Source of the DNA: Aquatica leii
Taxonomy: Eukaryota > Arthropoda > Insecta > Coleoptera > Lampyridae
DNA: 64,000 bases
Reading direction: 5' to 3'
NCBI GenBank assembly: GCA_035610365.1
Contig: CM069432.1
Span: 106,721,529 to 106,785,528, forward strand
Within the stretch, counting starts at the first letter, position 1; each line of letters opens with the position of its first letter. The translations under genes and the position numbers were made by a program. This document shows, piece by piece, positions 23,330-34,995 of this stretch. The notes under the pieces were generated by a model. That model had not been told where the DNA came from and ran no database searches. It saw only the letters and a list, made by a program, of their open reading frames with translations.

Positions 23330-24640
23330 TTAACAGTTTCATAGCCAATGTTGCTAAATGTTCATGATGTATTTTAGGAGTTCGCCTTTCTTTTCAGTGT
23401 ACTAAATACTCCTTTAGTACAATTGAAGTTATACTGCCCTTTTGTTCTTGAGAAAGTCTAGCATTGGTATGCCCTAGATGTAATATGAAGTAATATGCTG
23501 CAAGAGCATATTAATTCAGTGCCATTTTTAATCTGGAGTCGAAATGAAATTCCAATTTATCAGAAAGTTTTAATTCTATTTCTAAATTAAACCGCTGCTC
23601 AACAGCATCAGCCAATGAGCAGATTGAAATATTGATTCACTTGCAAATTGGACCAAAAGGTTTAACACTTCCTTTTTCATTAAAAAGAAGTCCTGCGTTT
23701 CAATTCTCTTCTCCTTGCTATGGAATTGAATTGCAACCATTTTTATGTGCTCTAAACTATACAACAAAGAAAAATATGGATCCCGGTAGGAACACCAACG
23801 TGTCTCGCATGGAAATTTTAGTTTATGACTTCCTTTTTCTATTAGTTTTTTCCACATTCACATGCTTGAACTCTTTGATAATAGAAGTAACTTTATTGGT
23901 GCACATATTATTAACCACATTTTGGGCTAGTAGATTTGCAGTATGACTACTGTAAGTGCTATGTCAAATTGTACACTTTAGCAAGATACCTATTTTGATT
24001 ATGACACTTGCATTATCCGATACTACTGAATAAACGGTTTTACCATACATTTGTTTAGCCAAATTAATAGAAATGCAAACAATTTCTGTAATTTTTTCTT
24101 CAGGCATTGATTCTCCTGACAAGTCCTATGCGTTTAAGAATGTCTGGTTGCCATCAGCATTAATTTTTCCATTTATCAGTAATCAATACTGATTTCTATT
24201 TGCTGATTTTTTAGCTTCTGCTTTGTAAGTGCAATCCAACACTACAGTTGACAACAATTTCCGAGAAGGAACCTTATTCAAATACGCAGGCCATATTTTC
24301 TTAATTTCTTAGAAAGATAGAATTCCACAATAACTAGATGCATGTTGCAGCCAAAAATTTATTTCACCAAAACACCACTAATTTTGGCTGCTTCATTTTC
24401 AGATAATTTATCAATATTTTGCGTCATAGTGGTATTAGTTTTTGATACTTTCTTACTTGTATTGACATTTTCCCCCTTTTCTTGTTACGTGGCAACGTTC
24501 ACGTTTTTCAATTTTGATCATTCTTGCCTTGCGCCTTTGTAAGTTAGATTATGTTCCAGTTTTAAACAAATTCATTATCACTTTTGCACGTTTGATTGGT
24601 GAACTAAAGAAAATCCTAATTCTAATTTACTCATGGTTCT
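23330..24640 (-). pseudogene. hAT-family transposase relic
   Basis: Read on the minus strand with several frame changes and stops, the order of motifs is that of hAT transposases of the DUF659 type: LSENEAAKISGVLVK near 24400, a KLMLMATRHS segment near 24150, VYSVVSDNASVIIKIG (catalytic Asp) near 24030, HTANLLAQNVVNNMCTNKV near 23920, then PCETRWCSYRDPYFSLL near 23800 (the RW motif) in the longest open piece, 23857-23582. The zinc finger and clear hATC dimerisation motifs were not identified. It is heavily decayed. Family assignment is from motif order only. Confidence 0.65.
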
Positions 24641-24888
24641 TGATTTAGTGAATGGCAATTAGATACAAGTATGTATTATTATTCTTAATTTAAATTTAGA
24701 TTAGTATTCACTTAAGTTACATTATTGTTAAATGACTTAACAATTAATATTTTTTATAAGTGATTAATACAAGCATGTTTCAAGATAATTCATTTAAGAC
24801 CTAATTATACATTAATAATTAGTCCTTCATATTTAAAATTGTATTACTTCTATTGCGTATATTTTATGTTATTGTATTCACTTATTTG

Positions 24889-25165
24889 TGGCCTTTTAGA
24901 TGATCTAAGATACTTTCAAAGATCGGGTGTACCACATCGTCATTGACATAAGGGCACCTACCATCCTCGTCTATAAAAGGGTAAATTAGCGAGAAGAAAA
25001 ATAATCATCGAACCGCCGGCGCAAGACATCCGGCACGTCGCGTAAGATAAGCTCGCATTCCTTGTATGTATGGAAAATTTGTAGATAAATTACTATTATT
25101 TACTAACAACACATTTCATTTAATCTACGTAGATTTTAAGCTATTTAATAAACTAATTTTAGTTG
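24889..25165 (+). mobile_element. Possible solo LTR
   Basis: TATAAAAG at 24972-24979, a GC-richer leader with CGCCGGCGCAAGACATCCGG downstream, and AATAAA at 25147-25152 give the promoter-to-poly(A) order of an LTR. No target duplication or partner LTR was found and the ends are approximate. It could equally be a host promoter. Confidence 0.25.
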
Positions 25166-26397
25166 TTCGAATTATTATTGATTATTATTGTTTCATGCCA
25201 TTTACTAATCATAGATACAAATGATGTCTTAATGGGATTTTCTTTCTTTCAATAAATAAAATAAACAATGTCGTAATCCAATATGAAATGTCTTATAATT
25301 TATTTTATATATTTAGTGACATGTTTCGGTGTTTTAAACAAATATGACCGTTTCTTTCTTTGTTTAGTATATTTTAGTCGATCCACTTAATATTTTATTT
25401 TAATTATCCTGGAAGATAGGCTAACATTCTAATTGTGGTAACAATTAAATTATCATGTTTCATATCGTATATTATATTTGAATTGTTAATTTTAAATATC
25501 GAATCAGACAAATTTTCGCAACGAACAACGTTTAATTCTCCAATTAGCATAACATTCTTCATTCATTCATTGCCATCGTTTTTCTATATTTTCGCTGATT
25601 GCGTAATATTATTCATATGAGAACTGCGACTCAGATTCAGTGGAGGCTTGCAGACATTTCTACAAAAACAATACTTGTATATAGTATATTTTTCCTCTCT
25701 AAATACTCTTTTTTAATTATACGTTATAAGTAATATTGCAATAGCAAGAACAGGTAAAGGAAACATTATTTATATACTACTTAATTTGTTAATTTGGCAA
25801 CATGTATTGTATGCACTATATGACTATCTCGTACAATCAAAAAATAATTAATGGTACAAATTATACAGTTTGAATAAATAAATATTTTTTTTACTATATG
25901 TATCTCCAATCGGGATAATAATTAATAAAGTTCTAGAAGTTCAGTTTACTCCGTAAATAATACTTTGTAAGACACTCTTCTTAAAAATAACAGTTACTAT
26001 AGTTCTTTGCATTTAATTAATGCAAAACGGCGGACTTAATTTGTACTGGTTAACGGTTTTTACCAAAAAGCATCCCGGATGTCGAGATCGTTTGGCAAGT
26101 CAGTTCTATGCGTGTGCGTTTTACTTCCGCGCACTAATTTCTGGTGGTTCATTTAAATTTCAAAAAATTCTAAATTTTAATTACCAATTTATTACAACTA
26201 TCTTATTTTTATTGTACCTTTACCAATATTCAGTAATGCGATGATTTGGGCCAGCTTCGCTTTATGCTGCATAATTCGTAGTACCATTTTGTTTAGAAAA
26301 ATTATATTAAGATGCGGTTTATATCAAAGTCGGTCAAAATTACTATAGTGCAAGTTTACCATTGGTTACAGTACTCACAACCTCCGCAACCTACAGC
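25166..26397. other. No recognised gene
   Basis: AT-rich sequence; frames at 25435-25620 and 26020-26244 show no domain and no coding context. Confidence 0.35.
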
Positions 26398-26670
26398 GCC
26401 AATTAAAATTCAAGAATTGAAATTATCAACAAACATTTTAATTCTGAATTAATGTTTGTTGGTAATTTTATTCTTGATTTATAATTGAAAAATTAAAATT
26501 ATCAACAAACATTTTAATTCAGAATTAATGTTTGTTGGTAATTTTATTTTTGATTTAAAATTGAAGAATTAAAGTTATCAACAAACATTTTAATTCAGAA
26601 TTAATAAGTTTGTTGGTAATATTAATTCTTGGTTTAAAATTGAAAAATTAAAATTATCACAAACATTTTA
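26398..26670. repeat. Tandem array of hairpin units, about four copies of 76-79 bp
   Basis: ATCAACAAAC recurs at 26425, 26501, 26577 and (as ATCACAAAC) 26656. Each unit is itself palindromic: AAAATTATCAACAAACATTT then TAATTC(A/T)GAATTAA then TGTTTGTTGGTAATTTTA. A further inverted pair, AAACATTTTAATTCATGTAA and TTACATGAATTAAAATGTTT, encloses 26662-26773. Looks like a tandemly amplified foldback element. Confidence 0.75.
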
Positions 26671-26773
26671 ATTCATGTAACATTTTAATTCGACATGCAT
26701 TTTAATTCTACAATTTAAATGATTCTTATTGGTTGTTTGTTATATAAAAAGTGTTACATGAATTAAAATGTTT

Positions 26774-27699
26774 GTTCATGTACTTTTTTTCGTAGTTTCA
26801 ATTAAAGTTTTTAATATGACTGTTAGAAATTTTGAGCGAAATTTATTGCATCAGTAAATACGTTTTCACTTAACAATTTAAATGTTTTAAGTTTGTTTAA
26901 CAAACCATTTAAATGTACTAAAATAAATAGTCATAAACATAAAAATAAACTTAATAAAAATTAAAGTTTGTTTGAATGCAACAAAATTAAATTTAGTAAT
27001 AAAAAGCAAAACGGCGTTCCATACAAATCAGTTTGTTTACGTTTGCTCTATCTTGAAAATGAATACAAAATAGCGATGTTTGTATCTTTATACTGCACTC
27101 TTTTCCTATATCCTATAGTACTAAAATATCATATTACCTTTATGATTATAAGCGACTTTCGGCTTAGACCGCGTCGTAGTTAAACATCCAGACTTAGGCT
27201 TAATCCTAGTCTCTCCTTGAGAGCCAAAACAATAAGTAGAATTTGGCTTTTGCCGTATTGTCGTTCGTGAACCCAAACAAAGTGACGTTTGCGAAACGTG
27301 AAATTTAAAACACTGTAGTGTATTTTTTAAAAGTACAATTACAAGAAAATTGAATATTTTTTAATTATATTTTATATGCAAACACGCATCTGATGCGCTT
27401 TCCAACTAGCAGAGATATTTTAGATAGTTTTATTTCATTGCGTTATGCGTCCTAAGTTTATACTTTAAAACCATAATTTTATATTTCTTAGTCTAAGTAT
27501 TTTTTAGATCAACTGACCATTTTAAAATAACTGGTAATAAACAGTTTAGTAAGACTTTTTCAGCAAATGTGATGATTATGTGTATGGTACTTGATTCAGT
27601 CTGTTTGATAAGAGCGTGTACGCTCAAACTTTTTTAGGAACCTTTAGAAGGTTGGTTTAGAAATAAGCAGATAGATAGCTCTTTCTCCTCAAATGCTTT
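26774..27699. other. No recognised gene
   Basis: A small perfect hairpin, GAGCGTGTACGCTC, is at about 27611-27625. It may be close to the end of the Tc1 element that follows, but no terminal repeat was paired. The frame 26968-27183 has no domain. Confidence 0.35.
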
Positions 27700-27779
27700 G
27701 TATATAGAGTCGATCGTTTTTTGTCAGACAAATACATATTTCGTCATGAGCGCCCCTTAAGCATCACATATGAATCCGT

Positions 27780-28330
27780 GTTTCAGTGTTTGCGTCTAAA
27801 AGGACCTCAATTGTACGCAGTGGCTGCAACATACATGAAGAAATCAAAGATACTTGTTAGTTGTTAGTAAGCAGGTGAAACGCTATTTTAAAGTAAAAAA
27901 TGTCGATGATCTGCCGAATCGTGGTTATATGCAAAAAAACAATGAAAAATAAAGACAGGAAGATTTTACGGATATTCAAATAATTATTACGTGGTAGACA
28001 GGCGGTATTGCTTAAAAAGGGTCTTAATGTGTCATGTAATACAATAAGAAGAGGTTTACTGGCTCATACCATAAAGTTTCGCAGCTTAATGAAAAAGCCG
28101 CTATTGTCCGAAAACCATGTTAAAAAGAGACTAATCGGAGCTCAGGAAAATTTGAATTGCGATTGGAACAATATAATTTTTTGGACAATGTTTCTTTTTG
28201 GACACGTTCTTCTGTCACTCATACCTAGTGTACCCACATTAATAAATTCCTTCAGCAGACCGTCAAACATCCGGTGAAGGTGTACGTTTGGGATTGTTTT
28301 TTAAAACAGTGATTTGGTACCTTGCACATA
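27780..28330 (+). pseudogene. Tc1-like transposase, N-terminal and core half
   Basis: Out of several frames come VKNVDDLPNRG, then the open piece 28008-28277 with KKGLNVSCNTIRRGLLAH, MKKPLLSENHVKKRL and AQENLNCDWNNIIF, and, after a frameshift, KHPVKVYVWDCF followed by FGTLH. These match, in order, the second HTH and the first catalytic block (normally NNVIFTDE, here lost by a frameshift after NNIIF) of insect Tc1-family transposases. Stops and frameshifts make it dead. Confidence 0.75.
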
Positions 28331-28339
28331 ATTTAAACG

Positions 28340-29545
28340 CTATACTAAGATAAGAACGTCTTCCGGGTTTGAACTGTGTCAATGTTGTAACCGAAGTTGC
28401 CAACGTTTTGCCTACTTTCGTAAGGGGCTTCATCAGGGCGTGAGAGAAATTGAAGAACTCAAACAAGCAACCGAAATCTAACTAAACACTTCTCAAAAGT
28501 TAGGTAATCAACTTGTGAACCAAGCACTTCTATGGAGTTTAGAATCTGGCTCGGTTCACAAGTTGATTACCTAACTCTGTAGTGGTTCTTCGTTAAATTT
28601 TCGTTTGCTTGTTCAAGGTTATCGTTTTCTTTCTTACCTTTTCAGAGTTTAGAATCTGGCTTGGTTCACAAGTTGATTACCTAACTTTTGAGAAGTGATT
28701 AGTTAGATTTCGGTTGCTTGTTTGAGTTCTTCAATTTCTCTCACGCCCTGATGAAGCCCCTTACGAAAGTGGGCGAAACGTTGGCAACTTCGGTTACAAC
28801 ATTGACACGGTACAAACCAGTAGTGTTGTGCTAATTTTTATTTTACCGGAACGCGTATATATAATTATATAGACAGGGCCGATCCTAGGTAGGCGGCCGC
28901 TCCGTGCGGTCTCATGTCCCAAATTTAACGACGGGGGAGATTTTCCATGATAATCCTGGCGGCGACGTTTTTTTTTAGGTCTCGTGTCCCAAAGATGGGA
29001 ATTTCCCAGCAATGCACATTTCAGATGAAAATCGGTACGTTTGTATGGCAATAAACTATGCCAGGGATGAGTAACGTACCGTCCGTGGGCCGCTTGCATT
29101 AAAATTTATGTATGAAATCTTTACTTTTTTAAAATATTATATTTTTATCTTCTAATGTTTATTATAAATAAAGTTTAATTCCCGTTGAACCGGTTCACGT
29201 ATTTGTTTCGGTTCGGTTCGAGTTCCGGTTCAGCAGAAAAAAAAACGTTCCGGACTCCGGTTCGGAAAAACAAGCCGGTTCGTTCCGGTTTTTGTTCCGG
29301 TATGGGTTCGGTTCAAACCCTTGTTTATAATAATACATATAAAAACTCGTCAAAAATTAGAGAAAAAAATCAGCGATTCTTTTTAATTTTTTTTTCAATA
29401 CGTCAGCCAATTCTCGTTATCAGAAATCATCTTTAGTTTCGGAACGCGTTCCTGTCCAAAAAGGAAGTACCGGAACGACGCCGGAGCGTTCCGGCTCGAC
29501 AACACCACTGGTACAAACCCGGAAGACGTTCTTATTTTAGTATAG
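28340..29545. mobile_element. Inverted-repeat element with hammerhead-like motifs, Penelope-like candidate
   Basis: The left arm 28340-28525 (starting CTATACTAAGATAAGAACGT) is repeated inverted as 28659-28817 plus 29519-29545, about 95% identical over 185 bp; the right arm is interrupted by a hAT MITE. Between the arms, a 44-bp direct repeat (AGTTTAGAATCTGGCT.GGTT) occurs at 28535 and 28646. Each arm holds CTGATGA, a GC-rich hairpin and GAAAC (or its decayed form). No reverse transcriptase is present. Inverted, LTR-like arms with a hammerhead core and a variable-length target duplication suggest a nonautonomous Penelope-like element; that is inference. Confidence 0.5.
28818..29510. mobile_element. 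hAT-type MITE nested in the inverted-repeat element
   Basis: Ends CAGTAGTGTTGTGCT and, on the minus strand, CAGTGGTGTTGTCGAGC are flanked by a perfect 8-bp duplication GTACAAAC (28810-28817 and 29511-29518). Subterminal CCGGAAC / GGTTCCGG words are dense near the right end (29180-29310 and 29440-29495). There is no transposase. Inside lie other hAT-like end sequences: AGGGCCGATCCTAGG at 28876 and CAGGGATGAGTAACG with GTGGGCCGCTTGCAT at 29061-29098, so it may itself be composite. Confidence 0.8.
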
Positions 29546-29570
29546 ACTCCAGCCGTGGAAGCCTTTGCTA

Positions 29571-29885
29571 TTACAAAATTTAAACGCTGTTAAAATAGTC
29601 AAAATTTGTCAAAAAGCTTTATTACCATCTGCCCAAAAGTGGTTTACAGGTAAAAACGTATACTGGAAGAAAATTACGTTGATATCGCAGTCGGCGGATA
29701 TAAATCCAATAAAAAATTTTAGGCACTTATGAAGTTAAAGCTTTGAGGAAAGAATATCTAGACAACTATTTCATCAAATTCGACTTATTTAGAGGTTTTT
29801 ATCTCTCGATTATGCAATTAAATTAGTAAAAAAATGCCTCGGAGACTTTAGCCAATTATTGATAATGTAGGCGATTGGACAAGTT
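29571..29885 (+). pseudogene. Tc1-like transposase, C-terminal half
   Basis: Reads LQNLNAVKIVKICQKALLPS then AQKWFTGKN, SQSADINPIKNF (the usual PDINPIEN block with its catalytic Glu changed to Lys), and, after frameshifts, a YAIKLVKKCLGD tail. These continue the 27780-28330 half. Confidence 0.7.
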
Positions 29886-29900
29886 ATTAATAATAAAGCC

Positions 29901-31439
29901 TCATTGTCTACATCATGTATAATTTCTTTTCAAATTTTTACTAATTTATTTCCGAGTTTTGCCATGCACGTTCTTGTCAAACAGACAGGTAACATTATTT
30001 ATTTACAACTTTATTAAAATATAGTATATACATATGCATTAGTATCACTTGTTTATCTTCATAGAAACGTGCAACGATTGCAACGGTTCGCTAGTCGTTG
30101 TCTGAATAAATTAAAATTCTCAAGTAAAGTTATACATTTTAATTGTTTTAAAGACTTTTTGACAATTTTTAATTACTTGTTATTTTCGCAATTTATTTGA
30201 TTTAAATAAATGTAGCTTGCTGACTTTTTAAAGCAAATGCGCATTGTGTTTTATCTGGTGTGAATAATAATGAAAATAATTTTGATTTTTATTATTGTGT
30301 TACACAACACCATATTATCTTTTTTTATTTAGAAAAAAAACTAAATACATTGCTTTTAATAATGCACATTCCCGTATTTAATTTGGTATAAAACTTTTTT
30401 TATTACATGTACTTAGTTTATAGATGAAAGACGCTTTACTTTATACACATCAAACACTACACGAGATGAAGTGATTTTATTTGTCCAGCAGTTAAAAAGC
30501 TTCTGCGTTACCACAGAGGTGCAGTCTGGCTTCGTGCTTGTTGCAAATTCATCATATTTGGTTAACCGTTCTAATTGTATATCTTATAAATTAGTAGAAA
30601 GCATTTATCCAAACTATTTTAAATTTGCTAAAGTAGTTTTTGTATATAAATCTAGTGATAGAAATAGTGTAAATTTATATCAATAATTGTCAACGTAATT
30701 AAAATTATACAAAAACATTTAGATACTATACGGTTAAGTAGAATTTTTTAAAAACAAAATTTATGATTTAATGATATTGCTTTTATAAATAACAGTAAAT
30801 TCAAAACGCACTAGAAGCGATTTTTTAATTTTTAAAAATTTTTTATATTAACTATAAAATATTTATAAGCAAATTGCATAGTTTTTATCTTTAAAATTAA
30901 TACAAAGTTATCTTAAGTATAGAAAACTGTGTTTAAATAAGCGATTCCAAAAGCAGTGTGATAGATGGATACTGGTCCTTCAAAAGGAACGATTTTATAC
31001 CCCATGCAAAGTACATCCCTGGACGGTTTGCGTACTGCGATAATAATATACTTTTCAATCTTGATATCTATTAGATGTTTTTTTTTCATATTTATTTTCG
31101 ATTCTAGTAAGCGTGTTGAATGCAAACGGACGTGTAAAACAACGCTCGAATTTTTATTCAAAATTTAGTTACTATGGAGTGTTTTAAATAAAACGGTTGC
31201 ATAATACGTGATTTTTATTGTTCTTTAAAAGACCAATTACACAGTGAAAAAAACAAGAAAGAGGAATTATTAGAGATATAAATATACACCCGAAAATAAA
31301 TTACTTTGATAGATAGATGGACGTACGATAAGTAACGTTTTAACGTACACAAAATAAACATTATTCTGGTGTCCTACAATATAGACAACTTTAAATTCAT
31401 TCTAATCTTAACAGTAAAATACGCAATCAATTAATTAAA
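29901..31439. other. No recognised gene
   Basis: Frames at 30471-30686 and 30913-31168 overlap on both strands and show no domain. Nothing else recognised. Confidence 0.35.
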
Positions 31440-31599
31440 ATTACTTTTTAGCACATAAAATTGGATATTCAACGGACGATGGAAAAAGGAAACGCGAAAT
31501 TCGCGACGAGAAAGAAATTATCGCCAAAAATCAGAAGATGCATAAATCACCAGCAAAATCCCAACAAAACGAAAAAAAACTAGATGAAATATTAAAAAG

Positions 31600-32135
31600 T
31601 GAACCAGATACGTGCAGAACAACGTGAATTTCAAACAGAACTAATTGAATTAAAAGCGGAAAACGAAATTATAATAAAAAAGAATGCAAATTTAAAAAAA
31701 AATTACGAAGAAATGAAATAAGAACTAAGAAACATAAACACAAGACTAGAACAACTAGAAAAAGAGAAAAGACGCAACAATGTGGTAATTACAGGGCTAA
31801 AAATAGATAATAACAAACCAGAAAATTTAAAAGAAAAAATGAATGTTTTTACGCAACAAAAACTAGGTATTGAAGTCGCCATCAAAACAGCTTATAAACT
31901 GGGGCGACAACAGTGTTTAGTACAAGTAGATAACGCAGAAGATACAATCAAAATAATGCAAAACAAGATAAAATTGAAAAACATAGAAAAGTCTAGGGTA
32001 TTCATTAACAACGATCTATCAAAGAAAGAAGGAGATATAGATAAACAAATCAGAAACATAGCGCAAGAAGAAAAGAAAAAAGGAAGAACTGTTAGAATTG
32101 GATATCAAAAACCAATAATAGAAAATAAAAAGTGA
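31600..32135 (+). pseudogene. LINE ORF1 (coiled coil and RNA-binding domain)
   Basis: A charged heptad region (EFQTELIELKAENEIIIKKN, LRNINTRLEQLEKEKRR) is followed by NNVVITGLKIDNN and a TAYKLGRQQCLVQV...IFINNDLSKKE-type RNA-recognition fold, then a basic tail. This is the ORF1 layout of L1-style LINEs, whose product coats the RNA. One TAA at about 31719 and an upstream frameshift break it; 31782-32135 is open. Confidence 0.7.
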
Positions 32136-32286
32136 AGATGGAATATAGAAAAAAATGCACTAGAGGAAAACAAGACAAAAAACTAAATACAGATCGGGCG
32201 GAACAGAAGAAGACAAAAATGGCAAAGAAAAGGACATGCGAACTAATAAACATAAAAATGATAGACAAGAAACACAAGTAACACTA

Positions 32287-33049
32287 AGAATAGGCAATTG
32301 GAATATGAGAAGCATAAAAGGAAAAGAACATGAACTCGTAGAAGAATTTGAAAAAGCAAATCTAGATTTCCTAGCAATTACCAAAACTAAAAAGAAAGGG
32401 CAAGGAATGGGAAAATTATAAAAAAGACACGTATTATTTTATAGCGGAGTAACACCAGAACAAAGAGCAGCAGAAGGAGTAGGATGTTTAATAAAAAAAG
32501 AACAGGAAAAACATATAAGGAAATGAAAATATATATCAAAAAATATACTACAAATAGAACTACAACTAAACCAACAAAGCAAAACAACTATGATATGGCC
32601 CTAGCCAAGACGAAACAACAAATAAGAAAGACGAATTCTGGGAAAAAATGACAGAAGTAGTAAAAAACTTAAATGGCAGAGTAATAATATTAGGAGACTT
32701 CAACAGCCGTGTTGAAAGAAGAAACAACGTGACAGCCGATGTGATTGGACAATACAGAGAAGAACACATAAACAAAAATGGGGAAAGGCTAATAAACTAC
32801 TGTGTAGAAAATAACTTAATAGTAACAAATACATTTTACCCTCATAAGAATACACATAAATACACAAGAGAAGTAAAAAGTAGAAACGAAAAGTCCATAA
32901 TAGATTGTATTCTTATCAACAGACCATTTAGGAAAGAAATTGTAGATGTTAAAGTGACACGAGGACCAGAAATGTATAGCGACCATTACCTGATAGTAGC
33001 AGAAGTAAGACTACGCACACAAAAAAAAAACCAAAGGATAATAAAATAA
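32287..33049 (+). pseudogene. LINE ORF2 endonuclease domain
   Basis: LRIGNWNMRSIKGKEHELVE opens the domain (catalytic Asn of the NWN motif). Next comes LDFLAITKTKKKGQG, in which the usual catalytic Glu of the ETK motif reads Lys. After frame breaks near 32420-32648 an open piece gives VIILGDFNSRV, EKSIIDCIL and YSDHYLIVAEV, the GDFN and SDH motifs. The enzyme would nick target DNA to prime reverse transcription. The Glu-to-Lys change and frameshifts make it inactive. Confidence 0.78.
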
Positions 33050-33296
33050 TTAAGACATATAAACTACAAGAATCAGAAACAGCTAAGAAGTTTAGAGAAG
33101 AAACTGAAAAAAAAGATGGAAAAAGACATGGAACAGTGGAAAGACCTAAATCTAGAACAAAGATGGTATCAATTCAAACAAACGATTTTAACAACAGCGA
33201 AAGAAAATTGTAGAACTATAACAATAAACAAAAACAAGAAACAAACTAGATAGTGGAATCAAGAAATCAAAGACCAAGTCAAAAAAAAAAAGAAAA

Positions 33297-34995
33297 ATGG
33301 AACTTTTACCTGAAATGGTACTACAAGCTAAACAAGAAGCATGGGAAGATTTCGGAAAAAAATTAGAAACAGACAGCCAAAGGAACCAAAAGCTATTTTA
33401 CAAAATTCTAAAAAATCTAAGAAAAGAAAATAGTTATACATTAAAACAATTGAAAACAAAAGACAACAAAGTAGTAACAGAAGAAAAAGAAATCATGAAA
33501 AGATGGAAAGAATACTTCTGGAAACTCCACAACACCGACAAATAAAACAATCTTAGAAACTGTCAAGAACCAAACTACTCACAAGACAAAGACGAAAATA
33601 ATATAAAAACAGAAAAAGTAACACAAGCAATTAAAAGTATAAAAAAAAGAAAACCGGCAGGTCATGACAAAATAAATGCAGATATGCTGAAAATTTTAGG
33701 GAAAAAAGCGATAGAAAGATAAGTGTGGTACCAAATGTGTAGCAATGTGTATTAGACAAAAGATTGAGATATGAATTGGAAAAAAACTTAGCAGAAGCAC
33801 GAAGTGGTTTGCAGAAAAATGAGAAGCGTACAGGATAAAACAGAATAAAAAATTCAAAAGTATATATGGCTTTCCTAGACGTTGAAAAAGCTTTTGACAA
33901 GGTAACGCAAAATAAGTATGGAATAGTCTAAAAAAAAGAAATGTAAATCCAAATTTAATAAAAGGGATCAAAGGTTTGTATGAAAACAATAAAAGTTACG
34001 TGAAAAAAAATAATGCCCATTCGGAAATTTTTGAATTAATGATGGATAAAGGCAAAGTGGAGGGTTGAGCCCGACCTTATTCATAATAATAATGGACGAT
34101 ATAATAAGCCACATCACAGAAAACCAAAAAGCTACACATAAGATTCAACAAATTAATACCGGTAAACGTATCAGAATGTGCTTTTGCCGACGATGTAATA
34201 TTATGCGCAAGAAAAAAAGAACACCTACAAAAAAACTTACAAATATGGAAAGAAGAACTATCCAAGAGAAATATAAAAATCAATACAGAAAAAACAAAAA
34301 TAATAGTAATAAGCAAAGAAAACAAAAATGTCCAATTAGAAATAAACCAAACAAAAATAGAACAAGTTGATGTACTCAAATATTTAGGAGTGATAATAGA
34401 TAGAGAAGGAAATATGGAAAACGAAATAAATGAAAGGATTGGAAAAGCAGCAAAAATATACCACAGCTTAAGCAAGCCGTTTATAGGAAAAAAAGAAGTA
34501 ACCATAACAACAAAATTGACAATATGTAAAACAATTTTTAGACCAATATTAATGTACGGAAGTAAGTGTTGGGTTCTAACAGAAGCAATGAAAAGCAAAA
34601 TTCAAGCAATCGACATGAAATATTTCAGAAAAGTAAAAGGAATAACTGGAAAAGAGAGAATAAAGAATGACGTAGTACGAGACAAACTAGGAGCTGAACA
34701 TATTATTAAATTTGTAGAAAAACAGAAATTGAAATGGTTTGGACACATGTGTAGAATGAAAAACAATCGACAAGTTAAACAAATATGCGAAGTAGCAATA
34801 CAGAGAAGTAAAGCAAAAGGAAGACCAAGAAAGAAGTGGAACGATGAAATAAGTAAAGTACTGCAAGTAAAAGGTAAAACAGGGACAGAAGCAAAAACGT
34901 TATATATATATATACTTTTACTAAATTGTGAAAACCTTAAGAATACAAGACAGCAAGCAAATAGTACAGAACATTACCGATTTTCTAAATCGTAA
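33297..34995 (+). pseudogene. LINE ORF2 reverse transcriptase and C-terminal region
   Basis: After a basic linker (33297-33545, ending MKRWKEYFWKLHN) the reverse-transcriptase blocks appear across several frames: VYMAFLDVEKAFDKV (motif A) near 33865, GLSPTLFIIIMDDII (motif B region) near 34065, and CAFADDVILCA (catalytic FADD) near 34180. The longest open piece, 34390-34995, has the thumb and C-terminal signatures LMYGSKCWVLTEAMKSK, MKYFRKVKGITGKERIKN and LKWFGHMCRM, then RPRKKW. At least four frameshifts occur between 33550 and 34390. Confidence 0.8.

Larger units (their letters stand above)
27700..29900 (+). mobile_element. Tc1-like transposon split by a nested insertion
   Basis: Two halves of one Tc1-like transposase lie in the same orientation at about 27780-28330 and 29571-29885, separated by a foreign inverted-repeat element. 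The words AATTTAAACGCT at 28330-28341 and 29577-29588 flank the insertion and encode the same NLNA position of the transposase, consistent with a target duplication. Outer ends of the Tc1 element are approximate. Confidence 0.65.

Noticed and set aside
24972..24979. TATAAAAG as a host gene promoter
   Set aside because: No gene follows on the plus strand; an LTR origin is at least as likely, so only a low-confidence LTR is listed.
29208..29222. GGTTCGAGTTCC as a tRNA B box
   Set aside because: It is one of many CCGGTTCGG-type words in the hAT MITE; no A box or cloverleaf could be formed around it.
31703..34598. Long minus-strand frames over the LINE
   Set aside because: Phenylalanine/leucine-rich antisense shadows of a purine-rich coding strand.
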